From Apteryx mantelli (taxonomy: Eukaryota; Chordata; Aves; Apterygiformes; Apterygidae), in the NCBI RefSeq assembly GCF_036417845.1, contig NC_089979.1, positions 26,415,958 through 26,479,957 of the forward strand: a stretch of DNA of 64,000 bases, read 5' to 3'. Below, piece after piece: positions 1-12,435 of this stretch; positions within the stretch are counted from its first letter, which is position 1; each line of letters begins with the position of its first letter. The translations under genes were made by a program, and so were the position numbers. The notes under the pieces were generated by a model. That model was not told where the DNA came from. It worked only from the letters and a program-made list of their open reading frames with translations, and ran no database searches.

Positions 1-3000
1 ATATGCAAACTCCGCTTTCTAAGGTAGAGATCTATTTTTATATGAAGCTTCTAGCATTCAACACCAATCTTTGAGTTCATTTAGAACTCCGTGCCATCCA
101 TATTTTAAGTTGAATAGTTGGTTGCTTTATTACTCATCCATTAGCACCCAACTCAATAAGGCCTTGCAATCAATGCTTCTTATGAGTCTGGGCAGGTTCT
201 AGCACTGTATAGAGGCTTGCCAAAGTTAAGAGGCGAAAAAAATGAAATACTCTTTATAAAAAGTTTTAATACAACTAACCAGAGCTCAGGAAGTCACGGA
301 ACGTAGAAACAAGCTTTGTTTCTGTTTAAATAAGAATAAACACAGCTCCTAGAAAGCAGATTGGGGGGGGAGGGGGGCGCATCTGGCATGTGATAGCACA
401 ATCTGCTAGATGTTTTGCATCAAAAATCCTATAAGATTCACTGATGACAGAATTTGCACTCAAAAATAGAATTTTGATGTAGCTTGATAGAAAAAGAGGA
501 AAGACTGCACAAATAGTTACAAAGTTGGATAAACTTATTTCTGCACCAGTTCTTCTCCCACAGTCAGCTAAAATCATTGAAGAATTTACCAACAAAACTC
601 AGGTTTTCATTGGTTTCTATCCTCTAAACCTTCCCAGATGAGGACACAAGCATTTATTACATCCATGGCTTATCCTATGCTTTTATAACTAGTGGCTCCA
701 TTAAAGAAAACATACTGCAGTTTGAGTCATTTGATATTTGTTAATGGATTATTTTTAACCTCACACAAAAGCAAGCTATTATTAACATGCCTGTAACAGG
801 GAAACAGTGCAGGTTTACAGTACCGCCAAGCCAATCCAGCTACGAGCAACTGCTGAAAACAGTAATGCTCCACAACCCCAGCTGCATATTCCTGCTGCTT
901 CCCTTGTGCTGATACTAGTGTTTGCTCTGACTTCATGGTTATCCGGTTTAGGGAACTAAAGCAGCAGAAAATTAAGTCAGCAAATTTGTTTATGATGAGG
1001 TCAGACAAGTGCCAGTACCTGAACAAATGAGTAGGTTCAAGAACACAAAATTGAGAGCAGGACTAGTGCATTCAATAACAGGCCCAAGTTGTACTTGCTT
1101 GGCCATATTATAAAACTATGACCTGCTGTGCATAAGACTGAATACAGAAGGACACTGAACTGTTGAGCTAAAAATAAAAAAGTCCTGCTGGAGTTCTTGA
1201 AAAACAGTCTCAAGGCCAATATACCATTATATTAATGAATTTGACAAAACAGTTGTTTGGTGAAGATGCCAAACAGAGGAGGACTAGTTTAATCACAGAA
1301 AACACTAAATCACCACAAAACTGAAGTGGGGAAAGAAAAGAGCCTGAAGGTTTATAGAAGCAATTTATAGAAGAAATTGGGATCTTATCTTTTCAAAATT
1401 TGAGACAAGCATGTGAAAGTACTACACCTAGTGATTAAACTGCAGATATGTAGAGGCCATGTATGAGACAAATGCTAATCTTAAAATGCATTAGTTGAAG
1501 TATTTCTAATAGAGAAAGGAAAGCACTAATGTTATTCAAGGTCCTGAGGAGGTTTTACCTGGAATACTGGCTGCATAGATTCAGAGAAGAATACATTCAA
1601 ATGGAAACAGTGGAGAGCCATTAAGAAGTAAGAGAGGCTGTATCTAAGAGATGAAATTAAGTTTGGCTTGTTCTATCAATGAAATAAAGGGTGAGAGGAT
1701 ATTTACACTGCGCAATCATAATTCTGGAAAAAAGTCTAAAGGAGCAGTTGTATGGAAGAGAACTACTTCAATAGCAATGTTGAAAAAAGGTGACCAGTTA
1801 AGTTTAAAATTCTCTGACTAGCGGAGCAATCTGGAACAGATTTCCAATGCAAAGGTAATGAGACAGGAATTCTACCCGGTTTTAAGATAGAACTTGATGA
1901 GCTGCTATAAGAGCTTGGTACTAGGCTCCACGAACCAGGAGTTCCTTTCTGATTTGACATTTCTGTACTTTCTTTCTGTGCCTAAGAAAAGGAATTACTT
2001 CTTGTATCAAAATTAACCTTAATGGCCTGAACTGTCTGAAGGGCACTAGTGTATAGCAAACAATTGGGACAAAAAAAAGAGGGACCCAAAAAAAGAGGGA
2101 CCCAAAAAAAGAGGGACCCAAAAAAAGAGGGACCCAAAAAAAGAGGGACCCAAAAAAAGAGGGACCCAAAAAAAGAGGGACCCAAAAAAAGAGGGACCCA
2201 AAAAAAGAGGGACCCAAAAAGAGACACTTGTGGGCGAGCTCCTTAAGTAAACTTAAGGAACAGAATTTGTTATCATTTTAGATGGTTAGTGACAGAACAG
2301 ATATACTAACATTCTCCATGCTGTAAATGATTTAAAACACTTAACTTTGCCCACCCCTCCAAGCTCTTCTATACCTGTCACCAAGGCAAGAGTAATCAGA
2401 GAATTTTAAGTTATCTCAGTTTCCCTCACAAACCATTTGAGGTTTATGACTGCTGCTTCACAAGAACAGATTTATAAAGTATACGATTCTTGCAGCAAGG
2501 TCTGTCAGCAGGCAAAGGTTATTTCTAAGAATTCATTTTAGAATTTAAACCCACAGCCCTGGCTCAAGCAATTACTTTCAGAAATCTAAACACACTCCTT
2601 GGGCATCCTTTGTAGACAATATTGCTCCTCCCACTATAAGTCATGCCTGTCTGAGTGGGAAAGAAGTAAAGCATAAAACAGAATCGGAGATGGCAAAAAT
2701 AAGTCTGTCAGTAGTAAATAAGTGCAATATTTTCCTGACTATTAATTTTGACCTCTTTATCCTCATGTTCCAGAGTGAATGACAAGTCACTCCTCCCTTT
2801 CCTCTTAATAGTGACAATCTGTTGTCACTATTAGGAGAAATCTTAAAGCTTGAGAATAATCGTAGGCAGAATACTTGAGAAAACTCTTGACCTTTGCCAT
2901 TATACTGCTTCTATCTCAGGGCCACTTTTGCGTCTTTCTTCTCCCTGCTATCAGGCTAGCTACCTAGTCGAGCTACCCTAGCCTGAAGACTTTTGTTTCT

Positions 3001-5500
3001 GTCAATAGAGTGATCGGACATGTTGAAATCTTTGATTCCCTTCACCCAAACCATTAGAGGCTATTAGATAACTGTAACAGCGCTTGCAGTCTATTAAATA
3101 TGTTATCCGTTATCGATACACTCAATGTATGGCTATTTCATTTCTCCCTGATGTCAAGGCTTAAAGAAATTTTTATTCAAAAAAAATATAAAAAAATATA
3201 TATATAATTTTTGCAGAGAGAGTCATTACCCATAAAAGTCAATCTGACTTACTCATTTTTTCCCCTCCAGTGCATCAGTAGATGGCAGCAAAGAACTCCT
3301 TTCACCAAACAGAGCATAGCGTTACGTCCATGATAGACCTAACTGAATAAGAGACATATGATACAAGAAAGATTTTTTGTGATACGAATTTAGAATAAAA
3401 AAAGTTCCCAAACATCCCAAAATAGGAAAAAATGTTTAAAATTGTGAAATATGATTCAAATGATTTTTTCTCTCAAACTAGTTCCTTTTGGATGAACATT
3501 ATAGGTGTCAAAGATATTACCTTTTAAAACAAGCATCTCCCACACCAAACCAATTCCTCACCCACATCCTCCCTGAATTATTCTGATTTAGCAAAAACAA
3601 ACTCTTTAGATAAATACACATATCTCTCATACTAAACATCAGAAATTTTTCTCAAAGTGCAAGGTTGTTTATCAACAATAGACTTCAACTGAGTTGCCAT
3701 ATGGCTTCTCAAAGGGGCACTTGTTTCAGAAATACTTGAATTTTTGCTGAGGTTTTCAACACATGAATTGCTCCACAAGTCTTTCTGGACCAGACTGCAG
3801 TACCGCACATCAGAATTGTGATCTAGATCATCTCACCATCTGTGGTAGTTCTCCCACCAATTTCAAGGATGCATTTAAAGCTCTGTCTTTTTTTCTTTAT
3901 ATTAGAGACATAACATTGGTATTTAGCAAAGGTATAATGTAATGATGGCTATAGGAGTCTTAGTGCTATGACATGCTGTACTTATTCTGTGTTGCAGCTA
4001 CTAGCATCCCCTAATGCTAGTATCCCTAATGGGATCCATATGAGGTTATTATAAAGTTACTCAAAAACCTGAATGTGTATGGTTGGTAATATACCTTTCT
4101 ACCTGGGAATTTTCTCTTCATGATATCAGCTTATCCTGTAACAGAAACTATTAAACAGCTCTAAAATGTACAATTAGTTACTTTATACCTAAGAATGATG
4201 AAAGAACCAATCCAATAGTTCTCCAAACCATTAAATTAGCTTTTAAATAGACCTTGAATACTTGGAATGTTCCAAAATATTAGGGAAATGCAAATATTAA
4301 ATAATTCTGCTGTTTTCCCCACAGCGTTTTCTCTGTAGTGATTTGCCATTCTTCTTAAGCCAAAACTATATATTCACATACCTCTATTCACTAGCTTACC
4401 CCTAAATACTTCCCCTCAACCATCCCCTCAGAGCATATTCCATATAAACTCCTCTTTCAGTCTTCCAGTTTAAGAGCTACCAGTCTAACCCTAGACAAAA
4501 ATAATGCAAAGACTTAGAGTACAAATGAGTATGGAATAAAAAAAAGTATTGATAATTTAATTAATGCAATAAACATATCCGGCAGATATATTAAGTTTTG
4601 AATTGATCCCTTCTTTAATGATATCGTGTTGGCTGATGAAGCTAACGCATAACACTAACACTTTTATGGCATCTTACTTACCACATTGTTTCTATTTTAA
4701 ACACAGTCCAGTGCTAAGTCTCATCTAGGAACGCACACAGTAAATCACAAAATCAAGAATATCAAGCATAGGACAAAAAAAAAAAGAGGAACAGTGGGAG
4801 GAAAAAAACAGCTGACTACAAACATGCTGCAAGATGCTCATAACAAATTAACTCATTGAAAGTGCAAGTAGAAAAATATCAACTGGGGTAGTAAACTAAC
4901 ATTATATCCCTATATAGCAAGTACTGTGTCAAGTTCTGTTGTCTGTGTTTCAAGATGTTAACAATTGCTACGAGTTTAAAACAAAAACAAAAAAACATTC
5001 AGGGTCTGAGAGACAGACTGAGTTTTTTTCTGCAAAGGATCAGCCTACTTAGCCCAAAAGCAAAAAAAAAAAAAAAAAAAAAAAAAAGGTAATGGAATCT
5101 TCTTTTAAGTAAAGACAAAAAAATCTTCTGGGGAAACAAAAAAAAAAGGCACAACAGAACATCAATAGAACATCAGCTTGATTTAGAAATTACTCCTGTG
5201 CTGACTTGCATTATGTGGGCTAAGTGAAAAAGTCAAATTAATTATTCTGATACTAAATTCAGACTCAACTAATATATTGCTTTTGTGGTATCATCATTTA
5301 CATAGGTAGTAGCATTTCCTTTGCATATGTACTTAATGGCCCACTGTAACATATTTTTAAAACATTTGCTGTAACTTAAAGCAAGCAATAAAATCCCATA
5401 GAGAAGATTTTTAAAAAGCTTCATTTTCTTTAATTTGTCATTAAGACAAGAATCACATATTTAAACATCTGTGAGATGCTGTAAGCTAGATATCAAAGAC
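1..5500. other. Intergenic region downstream of FBXO43
   Basis: AT-rich sequence with no exon I can support on either strand. It holds a 16-bp minisatellite (2066-2222), a G-rich tract at 363-378, a 26-nt A run near 5062-5087 and scattered short poly(A) tracts. Open frames here are short and show no family resemblance. By conserved gene order the next gene to the left would be RGS22, but I recognise none of its exons or promoter here. Confidence 0.6.
2066..2222. repeat. 16-bp minisatellite, about ten copies
   Basis: Tandem array of the unit GGGACCCAAAAAAAGA. Units start at 2081, 2097, 2113, 2129, 2145, 2161, 2177, 2193 and 2209, preceded by one degenerate unit at 2066; the last copy is shortened by two A residues. 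The internal copies look identical, which suggests recent expansion or homogenisation. The unit has no stop codon in several frames and is not a multiple of three, so it creates overlapping open frames rich in Lys/Gly/Pro (plus) or Phe/Leu/Gly (minus). These are by-products of the repeat. Confidence 0.95.
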
Positions 5501-5514
5501 TACATTTAAGGTAC

Positions 5515-5520
5515 TTTATT
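5515..5520 (-). terminator. FBXO43: Candidate FBXO43 polyadenylation signal
   Basis: AATAAA on the minus strand (TTTATT on the plus strand), about 265 nt beyond the FBXO43 stop codon. Cleavage would be expected 10-30 nt further on, near 5490-5505. Other A/T-rich hexamers occur nearby, so this is the best candidate and not a proven site. Confidence 0.5.
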
Positions 5521-5783
5521 GAAAAATTAAGATGTTAGTAAGTGCCTAGCTACATGACAGGTAAAACAAGACAATTTTTTAAAATGTTCACTTTTTTCAA
5601 AAACATAAAAATATGCTAAATTGATTAAGATATATACATGAGAAGTCATCATCTTGATAAGCCAGCAAAACAACATTGAATGAGACTTTCAAAGTGTGTA
5701 TATTTAGGAAGAATAGGAACAAGATCAGGAATTTAGGGGAAGAGAAAATGAGTGAAATGTAAGGACTTATATTTCTCACAAAT

Positions 5784-6032
5784 TTAGAGTCTTTTTAAGT
5801 TTCTCTTGCTTTGGGCACTTCCTGGAGGAGCATCTTTTTTGTTCTGCCGTTTTGCAGATAAACTACTACAATCTTTTGACCCATGGAAAGAATGCAGGCA
5901 TAAAATACAGAAGTCAAATGCACAGGCCTCTCGGCTACACAGTCCCCGTTTCTTTACCAATTGATACTTCGCAGGATATTGACATCTTGGACAGGGTTTT
6001 AAAGCCTCATCAGTGAACAGAGTTTTGGCAAC
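5784..6032 (-). CDS. FBXO43: FBXO43 last exon: zinc-binding region and RL tail
   Basis: Encodes residues 592-673 and the stop TAA at 5786-5784. The zinc-binding region begins CPRC and continues CSREAC, CILC and HGSKDC, giving seven Cys and one His. The protein ends N-L-K-R-L; the terminal Arg-Leu is the known APC/C-docking tail of EMI proteins. All expected zinc ligands are present, so there is no sign of decay. Confidence 0.95.
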   Translation of the reverse strand, partial: VAKTLFTDEALKPCPRCQYPAKYQLVKKRGLCSREACAFDFCILCLHSFHGSKDCSSLSAKRQNKKDAPPGSAQSKRNLKRL

Positions 6033-9000
6033 CTGTAGCAAGAGAAGGAAGGAAAAAGCCACTTAATTCTTGTAACTCAAATTCTTCTAAAATCTGAGAA
6101 TGAAGAGTTTCTCAGCTGCTTACTTTTATGTATTCTTCCTGTCTACTAATTGACTGGGGAACTGAGTTGCATCTCATGGGTGTTAGAAGTTCAGTGCAAG
6201 AAGGTGGGGTTTGTATTACAGGAGTTTTGGCTTGAGCTTGAACAGGCCTTAGAGCAGATCTGCTGAGAAGATTAAATCTTGTGGCAGCATCTTCAGCTTT
6301 CAAGAAATACCCCTGTTAAAGATGTCAATTATAATGAAGAAAAAAAAAAAGTTAAAAGAAAGCAAACAGTTTTATTTAATTTGGAATTTGCAGCTGTTAT
6401 TTGTTTCTTATTTCTAAAATTTCCCCTGTGCAACAACAGGATATAAAAGGAAACCATGTATAGTGCATATGTTTCTCATCAAATGTTTGTATTAAGCAAG
6501 TGGACAAGAGACGGGAACCATAAAAGAATAGTCCCATAAGCAGGGTAAACAAACCAACTATCTTTTAACACTTCTTTACTCCCTGCTGGTCATCAGGTTT
6601 CTGAAGTAGGACACGCCTTAACAGTAAGCATTGAAAGAACAAACAAAAGTTTTGTCACCATTAAAATAAGGTTACACTAAAGTGTGTGGATGCACAGGGC
6701 TTAAGTTATGAGGACTGCCTAAAAATTATTCTATTATTGATAATATGCTTGCTCTTCTAAGTATCCCTTTAAAAACATCTACATACTTCCTGATGTTCAC
6801 AACTACAGGTTGAAGAAGCTAAGCTACAAACAGTCCTAAAAATAATCAGGAAATAGTCAAGTGTGGGTGCTACTGGACTGCAAGCTAAAGCGAAATGGAA
6901 AATGAGGAAAAGCATAGCACGTGAAAGCATAGAACAGGGTTTAAAATCCAAAGCCAGAATCAGTTCAGGAACTGATCCAACAGAATGCTCAAAAAAATTA
7001 TTACATGGTTAGAAGGCTTGTACTCAAACTGTGCCCAGTTAAAAAGCAATAAAAGTAGTCACATTCTAATGTTAAAATTCTTTATATACTTACATTAGAA
7101 CTGTCGTTATCAGCTTTCTGAGTTTTACAAGATGTTTACTCTTTCATCTGGCCTATGTTCTTCCCCACTTGAAAAATATTTTCTTTGAGAGAAACCTTAC
7201 CCCAACTTCTTCTTTGAGGTATTTCATGTATGACTTTCTCCTCCTATCTGCACTTTTGTCTTGTATGACAATTTCACGCCAGTTTTTGCTTACTTTCCAA
7301 ATGCTGGAACAAATGAGTAAAGAAGTTACCTACTTTCACATTTTTTGCTGTAAGTGTTAAAGTCATGATAGTGAAGCAACTTCAAGATTTTTGTAGGATT
7401 ACACATACTAATTTGGTCATTTTGCAGATGCTATATACTACAGGAGTTTACAGTACTGTTACAAAACATAGATCTCATGTATTCTTCCATACCATTGCAT
7501 AGTATTACACATAAGACTCCTGGGGACAATTGCAATATAGATAACAGCATTTCTTCAGGTTACAAAAATAAGCAAGTTTCTTCTTTCTACATAAACTATA
7601 TTTATAAAAAAAAATACAGCTTTGGGAACAAATTTGATAAGTGCTAAGTGTTCTGAAAACACCTGTGGCCCTTATACTTCCACCCATTCTCCCATTCCCT
7701 TTGTAACTAATAACATACATGGCACTCTTGATTTCTTTGAAATGAGTGACAATTTCTATTGATTTTAAATGAATCCAGAACATTGCCCATGAAAAAATGT
7801 TTTTTTTAAAGGTAACTGAGCAATTTTGGTTTTGTGCTTATAAATATCTAATGAAATTAAATATGCAAGAAAAATCTAGAAAATATATTTTCTGAATACT
7901 GTGCATTGTTAGGAAACATGCAATGAGAAGAACTGACTTTCTAGGCTTAAATAAGTTTTTAATACATTTAAAAATTTACAAGTACAGTGATTTAGTTTTA
8001 AGTTTAGTAATCCCCACTGGGCTGGTTTGGGTTTTTTTGTTGTTTGTTTGTTTTAAATACTATATGTTTCTAGGACTACATAGAAAGAACCACCTGGTCA
8101 CAGGTGACAAACTTTGATTTCCCCTAAACCAGCAACAAAAATTCTACTGACAACCCCCACTATTCCAGACCTTATTCCAATCCATTAGCAGAAACATTTT
8201 CAATATTTTGAACAATAATAGAGCTTACCTGCATAGTACTTACCTGCATAGACTTTCCACTGTCAAAGCATCTAACACTATAGCAAGAACATGTTTCAAA
8301 TTTCTGTATTTTAATTCTGTTAAGATGTCTAATTTTTCAAGGCCCATTTTCTTGCCTATAAGTCCAGCAAGAACATCTTCTAATGCAAATATTTCTTTCC
8401 CGACAACATTCTCTGAGATTTGATTTTGGTCAGGTCTTTGGCTTTGCAAGCAAATTTCATGAACTATTTGCAGAGCAGGAGTTCTTGAGAGATCTCCTTG
8501 ATTTAGAACAAAGTCTTTATTAGTCTCTTCTTTTGAAACCAATGCAAGGTCTTCACTGACAAAGTTTCTTTCTTCTGTCAAAATATACACTGAATTAGGA
8601 CTGACATGATGATCTTCTGTCTCTGACTGTGAGCCCTGTTCCCGAAGAGTTGATAACCTTCTAACCCGTTCAAGTTTTCTTGTCTTTCTTTTACTATCCA
8701 GATTTTTGGAAGCTTCTTTATGTTTTTGGATGAACTCTTGGAAAGATCCCTCATGATCAGACAATGAGTCTCCCGATTTATCCAAATGAAGTGAATTATA
8801 TCCACTATCCTCAGGTGTGGAAAGATCTGGGTAACTTGCCAGCTTAACAGGGGGAGTGTTTATATCACATAGTTCAAAGTTAAAGTTCTCTACAAGACTG
8901 TTGATAGACGCCAGGGACTTACCCTCATTAGCCTCAGGTAACGTACTATGAGTAGGAGTCCTAAGCAACCCACCACTAGCACTCATAAGGACACCTTCAC

Positions 9001-9736
9001 TGAATTCATTAGTATTACTAACATTGTCCTTGCACTGAATTGGAGATAAACATTCCGGTTCTGGTAATGTTGCATCCTTACATTTGGACTCATCTAGTGT
9101 AGAAGACCTTTGCTGTGAAAAGGACAGTCTCCTCTTTTGGCTATCAGGACTAGACTCTTCAGGTTTTGAAGTGCTAGTTGCAAGAGGTTTGTAACTTTTA
9201 TCTCTTGGAGAGCCTGAAGTTTGTGAAAATCTTTCTTCAAAGCTCAAAACACAAGAGAATACTTTTTTCCTGCTACTTCCTGAAGAACTGTCTTGTCTTT
9301 CACAGCATCCTATAGTGGTGCCAGCTGGAGCAGTCTTAGATAAAAGCAGTCTCCTACGCAGTGATGAGTCTTTTTTACTCACTTTAGGAGTTTCAAAAAA
9401 ATCTGTACTTCTGTTTGCTTCTCTTCTTTCTGATAAGGAGATAGAATTCATTTCATTTTCAATAGATGATGACACAGGAAAGAGTAAATTTGGATGAGTA
9501 TGCTCAGAATGCTCATGTAGCAATGACAGACCTGCTGTGCTCCGTGCATCTTTCTGTTCTGCATCAGGACCTTTTAATGACTCATTACATCTGCTGTCCA
9601 GAAATACCGAAGTGGAACATGAGTCTTTAAAATTGGAGTATTTAGCATTGTTGTTTGGAGACATTAACCTATTTCTTTTAAGAATATTGAATGTGACTGA
9701 ATGACTCTCTGACATCTTCTGCATGGCACTTTGACT
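5784..9736 (-). CDS. FBXO43: FBXO43 (EMI2/ERP1), F-box inhibitor of the anaphase-promoting complex
   Basis: Four coding exons join in frame: 9736-8244, 7303-7201, 6312-6124 and 6032-5784. From the ATG at 9724-9722 they give 673 codons, close to the roughly 700 of mammalian proteins. The product resembles EMI2, the cytostatic factor that binds and blocks APC/C so eggs stay in metaphase II until fertilisation. Visible features are a Ser/Thr-rich N-terminal half with a DSGxxS phosphodegron (D306-S311), several Arg-x-x-Ser/Thr sites, an F-box over roughly 445-510, an IBR-like zinc-binding region with C605, C608, C623, C628, C633, C636, H641 and C646, and a C-terminal Arg-Leu tail. The last two are known to be needed for APC/C inhibition. 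The frame stays open a few codons above the chosen ATG (in-frame S-Q-S-A, then a probable acceptor at 9737), so an upstream coding exon cannot be excluded. Confidence 0.95.
6124..6312 (-). CDS. FBXO43: FBXO43 exon linking the F-box to the zinc-binding region
   Basis: Encodes residues 529-591 (63 codons, phase 0 at both ends). Acceptor TTTAACAG ends at 6313 and donor GTAAGC follows 6124. It carries the segment [12 protein letters not shown], shared by EMI1 and EMI2 proteins and including an Arg-x-x-Leu match to a D-box, and ends with EEYIK just before the conserved [12 protein letters not shown] of the next exon. Confidence 0.92.
7201..7303 (-). CDS. FBXO43: FBXO43 second half of the F-box (103-nt exon)
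   Basis: Encodes residues 494-528. Acceptor TTGTTCCAG precedes 7303 and donor GTAAGG follows 7201. It contains VSKNWREI and a basic RRRKSY segment that match the end of the EMI2 F-box. Phase 2 in and phase 0 out fit the flanking exons exactly, and without it the reading frame is lost. It is too short to stand out by ORF length and was found by looking for the missing F-box end. Confidence 0.93.
8244..9736 (-). CDS. FBXO43: FBXO43 large exon: regulatory N-terminus and start of the F-box
   Basis: Encodes residues 1-494. The acceptor TTTACAG ends at 9737. Two ATGs lie close together (codons 1 and 4). The segment is rich in Ser, Thr, Lys and Arg, as expected of a protein controlled by CaMKII, Plk1 and MAPK/Rsk phosphorylation; the sites I see are RRLST near 356-360 and DSGYNS at 306-311, the latter a beta-TrCP-type degron. 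The exon ends inside the F-box in phase 2 at the donor GTAAGT (8243-8238). A second copy of the donor lies 15 nt downstream; using it would bring an in-frame TAA at 8242-8240 into the message. Confidence 0.93.
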
Positions 9737-11565
9737 CTGTAAATGAAGATACCATTTTTATTTCTGAAACAAACAATCACAGTGGTCACCAAAAGACATG
9801 CAGAATAGTGAAAAAGCTTTGTGCAAGTCTGTCAAGGTGATAACCATAACAAAAGTATTTTCATTAGTCTTAACGAAAACAGTGCTTATGCATGAACACA
9901 AAGATAAATCATAATCAAGATGGTTAGAATGAACAATTAAAATGCATAGCATATCATAAATGAGATAAATTAGAACATACAAGCTTCAAATAAACAACAG
10001 CAACTAAAGTCTCAGTCCCACTGAAATCAGAGTTCCGCTCATTCCAATTAAAAAAAAAAGTCAGGATTTATTAGCACTATTATTACTTCCTCCAATCACT
10101 AACAGTTCAGTTCAAAAACTAGCAGAAGTTCTGGTAATAAATTAGTTGAGGAGCAAATGCCTTTTGTTTAAATTTAAATAAGGGACTAATCATGAAGTCA
10201 CAAGTCTGCAGGTCTCCTTATTTTTCAGATCTTGCAGTCCCTTGAAGGAAATAAGACCTGACTTCTACTTACAAAGCCAACACTCCATTTTTACTTACCT
10301 TAACACTGAAATGTCATTTTGTAAGAAAACTATCTCCTTTTACTCAGCTCTGTTGATAAACTGAGTGCCCTAAGGCTTTACACTTTGAGGAAACTAATGG
10401 ACTGACTATACATTCTCTCACCAGGAACATAGAAATAAAGTTTATTTCATGCAGTGGTGACAGAGTATTTTGTGCAGTTCTTCACTTGGAAGTTCTTTTT
10501 AAACTTAGTAAGTACAGAAGCTTCTAGACATACTATGTCTTTTTTCCCCTGAAAAGTTGAACCCATTTAAATAACAGATGTAAGAATACATTTGTTTTTG
10601 CCATTCAGTGTGCAAAGGGTTTCTCCACCCAAATGAGAATGGCAATAGGTTACTGCTTTTTATACACAAGATATGGCAGATGTATAAGAGACATTATGAA
10701 CAATACCAGTATCTCAGAAACCATAGGAATTCATATTAAAGTTTAAGACCCTTGAAGTTTGAATCAGCATTTTTCAGTGGTCTATGTTATTGGTCTCTAG
10801 CATTGGTAGTTTGGAACATAAACCTGGAAACAGTCACTGAGCTTTCAGACCACACAAAAATAGGAATTTTTATAGGCAACTTAAACACCAAAGATCAAAA
10901 CTTTGCTAGTATCCCAACAATCCTGACCTAGCTGAGCCCTCAGGTGCAAGGCACAAGCAGCTGGAAACCCAAACTGCAAGGAGAAAACAAATGAACAACA
11001 AACAATCATTTGATGAGTTTGGGTCATTTAATTACCATTTTTGACTGGTGCTGAAGGCACTCGACATGATCATTGTAATACAGAAGGTGTTTCTGTGCCA
11101 TGAGGAGACTGCAACACATACAAGTTCAGAGGAGCGGGACAAGAACAGACTGTGAGAACCTGGCATAAAGGCCTATAGAACCATGCTGATACTGCAGCTC
11201 TGGAATTGATTATTCACACTATAAGGAGAAGACCACTTCAGCATAACTTTCTTTTTGTGAAAGGAGGAAGAGCTATAAGAGACCAGTACTAAAAACAGGA
11301 TGTTATCTTTGTGTAATCTACAAAAAGAATAGGTCTCATATTATCCATGCTGGATTTAGGTGAACTGCAGTAAGTTAACAAATATTGTCAAGAGATATTC
11401 CTACCAAAAATATTGATGGAGAGATTTTAATTTTGAATGCTATTTAGAGATAGCTATTTAAATCCTCAATCCCACAAAATCACATACCCACACTTACCTT
11501 TAAAACCATTAATAACTTCCTTAGACATAAATCAAACTACCCACACGTTTAATAAAAGTTCATAA

Positions 11566-11784
11566 GCTTGCAGGTTTGCAAACTTAGTGTTCAGGCAGCA
11601 TATTGAGGAAACAACAGAAAGAAAACTCATGTCTGCAGTTTTGTTCTCAGCCATTCCATGGGAGAAGTTATTTAAACTTATGAACAAGAGAGTAGAGGAA
11701 ATCTTAAAGAATTATAATACAAAAGTTTTTATTAAGATTGTGTTTCAAGAGGCAGAAAAATCACAGAAAAACAAGTTTTTGTAG
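11566..11784 (+). other. Open segment of doubtful coding status
   Basis: An open frame between a stop at 11563-11565 and a stop at 11782-11784. Its mixed composition (segments such as SAIPWEKLFKLMNKRVEEIL) is less biased than most chance frames here. There is no ATG near its start, a weak pyrimidine tract before CAG at 11573, and no clear donor at the end. It lies 0.5 kb upstream of the better exon candidate on the same strand. I do not recognise it, and chance is the simplest explanation. Confidence 0.15.
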
Positions 11785-12265
11785 CTGCAGGAGAGATCAG
11801 AATGACAAAGAGGGAAGGAATTCATTCAAGAATGAAGGAAAAGCCGTATCAGTAAATAAAAGCCTTAAACAAAAGCCTAAAATATGCTGTAAGTATACCT
11901 AGGTCCAGCAGGAGGAGCCTGTGAGCTTCTTGTATTGATTTTGTGGTCACTACTCCAAAAAATTTGTAAGGAAGCACTGCAATACAGAGACAGAGTGAAC
12001 ACTGTCCATGATAATTCTTTAAGACAGATCCTAGTATAATGTGTATGCAAAACTGAGGTGGAAAGTTATTTTAAATAGTACTACTTATACTAGGTAAGAA
12101 TTAATTCAACTCCAAGTCTCATTTTACAAATTCATTACTGAAGGAAAAGCCTTACAGAGCTGCTGAACATCTCTCAAAGTAAAATGAGGTATTACTCATA
12201 AGAGATGACTAATTAAATCTTTTAAGAATTGTTTAGTGTTTTCTAAGTATTTTCTCTCTTCTCAG

Positions 12266-12435
12266 GAGAAGAGTTTGATGTACCAGATCTGTTACATAAT
12301 ATCAAGCCTTTTTCAGCTGGAGATCTTGAACTAATTTATGAAAGTGCTGTTAGCCTTGTTTTAGACGTCAGGAAACATCTGTGCAAAGAGAAGACTGGTC
12401 ACCACACAGCAAGTCAGTTACCAAGGAAGGAGTAA
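12266..12435 (+). other. Exon-like plus-strand segment of unknown identity
   Basis: A run of about 55 sense codons ending in TAA (12433-12435), preceded by a textbook acceptor: the pyrimidine tract TTTTCTCTCTTCTCAG ends at 12265. The translation (for example EFDVPDLLHNIKPFSAGDLE, then YESAVSLVLDVRKHLC) has the balanced composition of a folded protein and no low complexity. It has no start codon of its own, so it would be a terminal exon of a plus-strand transcript or a gene remnant. I cannot match it to a family, and no upstream partner exon is convincing. It lies antisense within the presumed FBXO43 first intron. Confidence 0.3.

Noticed and set aside
1921-2246. Repetitive proteins rich in Phe/Leu/Gly/Pro or Lys/Gly/Pro encoded by the minisatellite
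   Set aside because: The 16-bp unit is not a multiple of three, so several frames are open at once. No promoter, splice context or conservation supports a protein.
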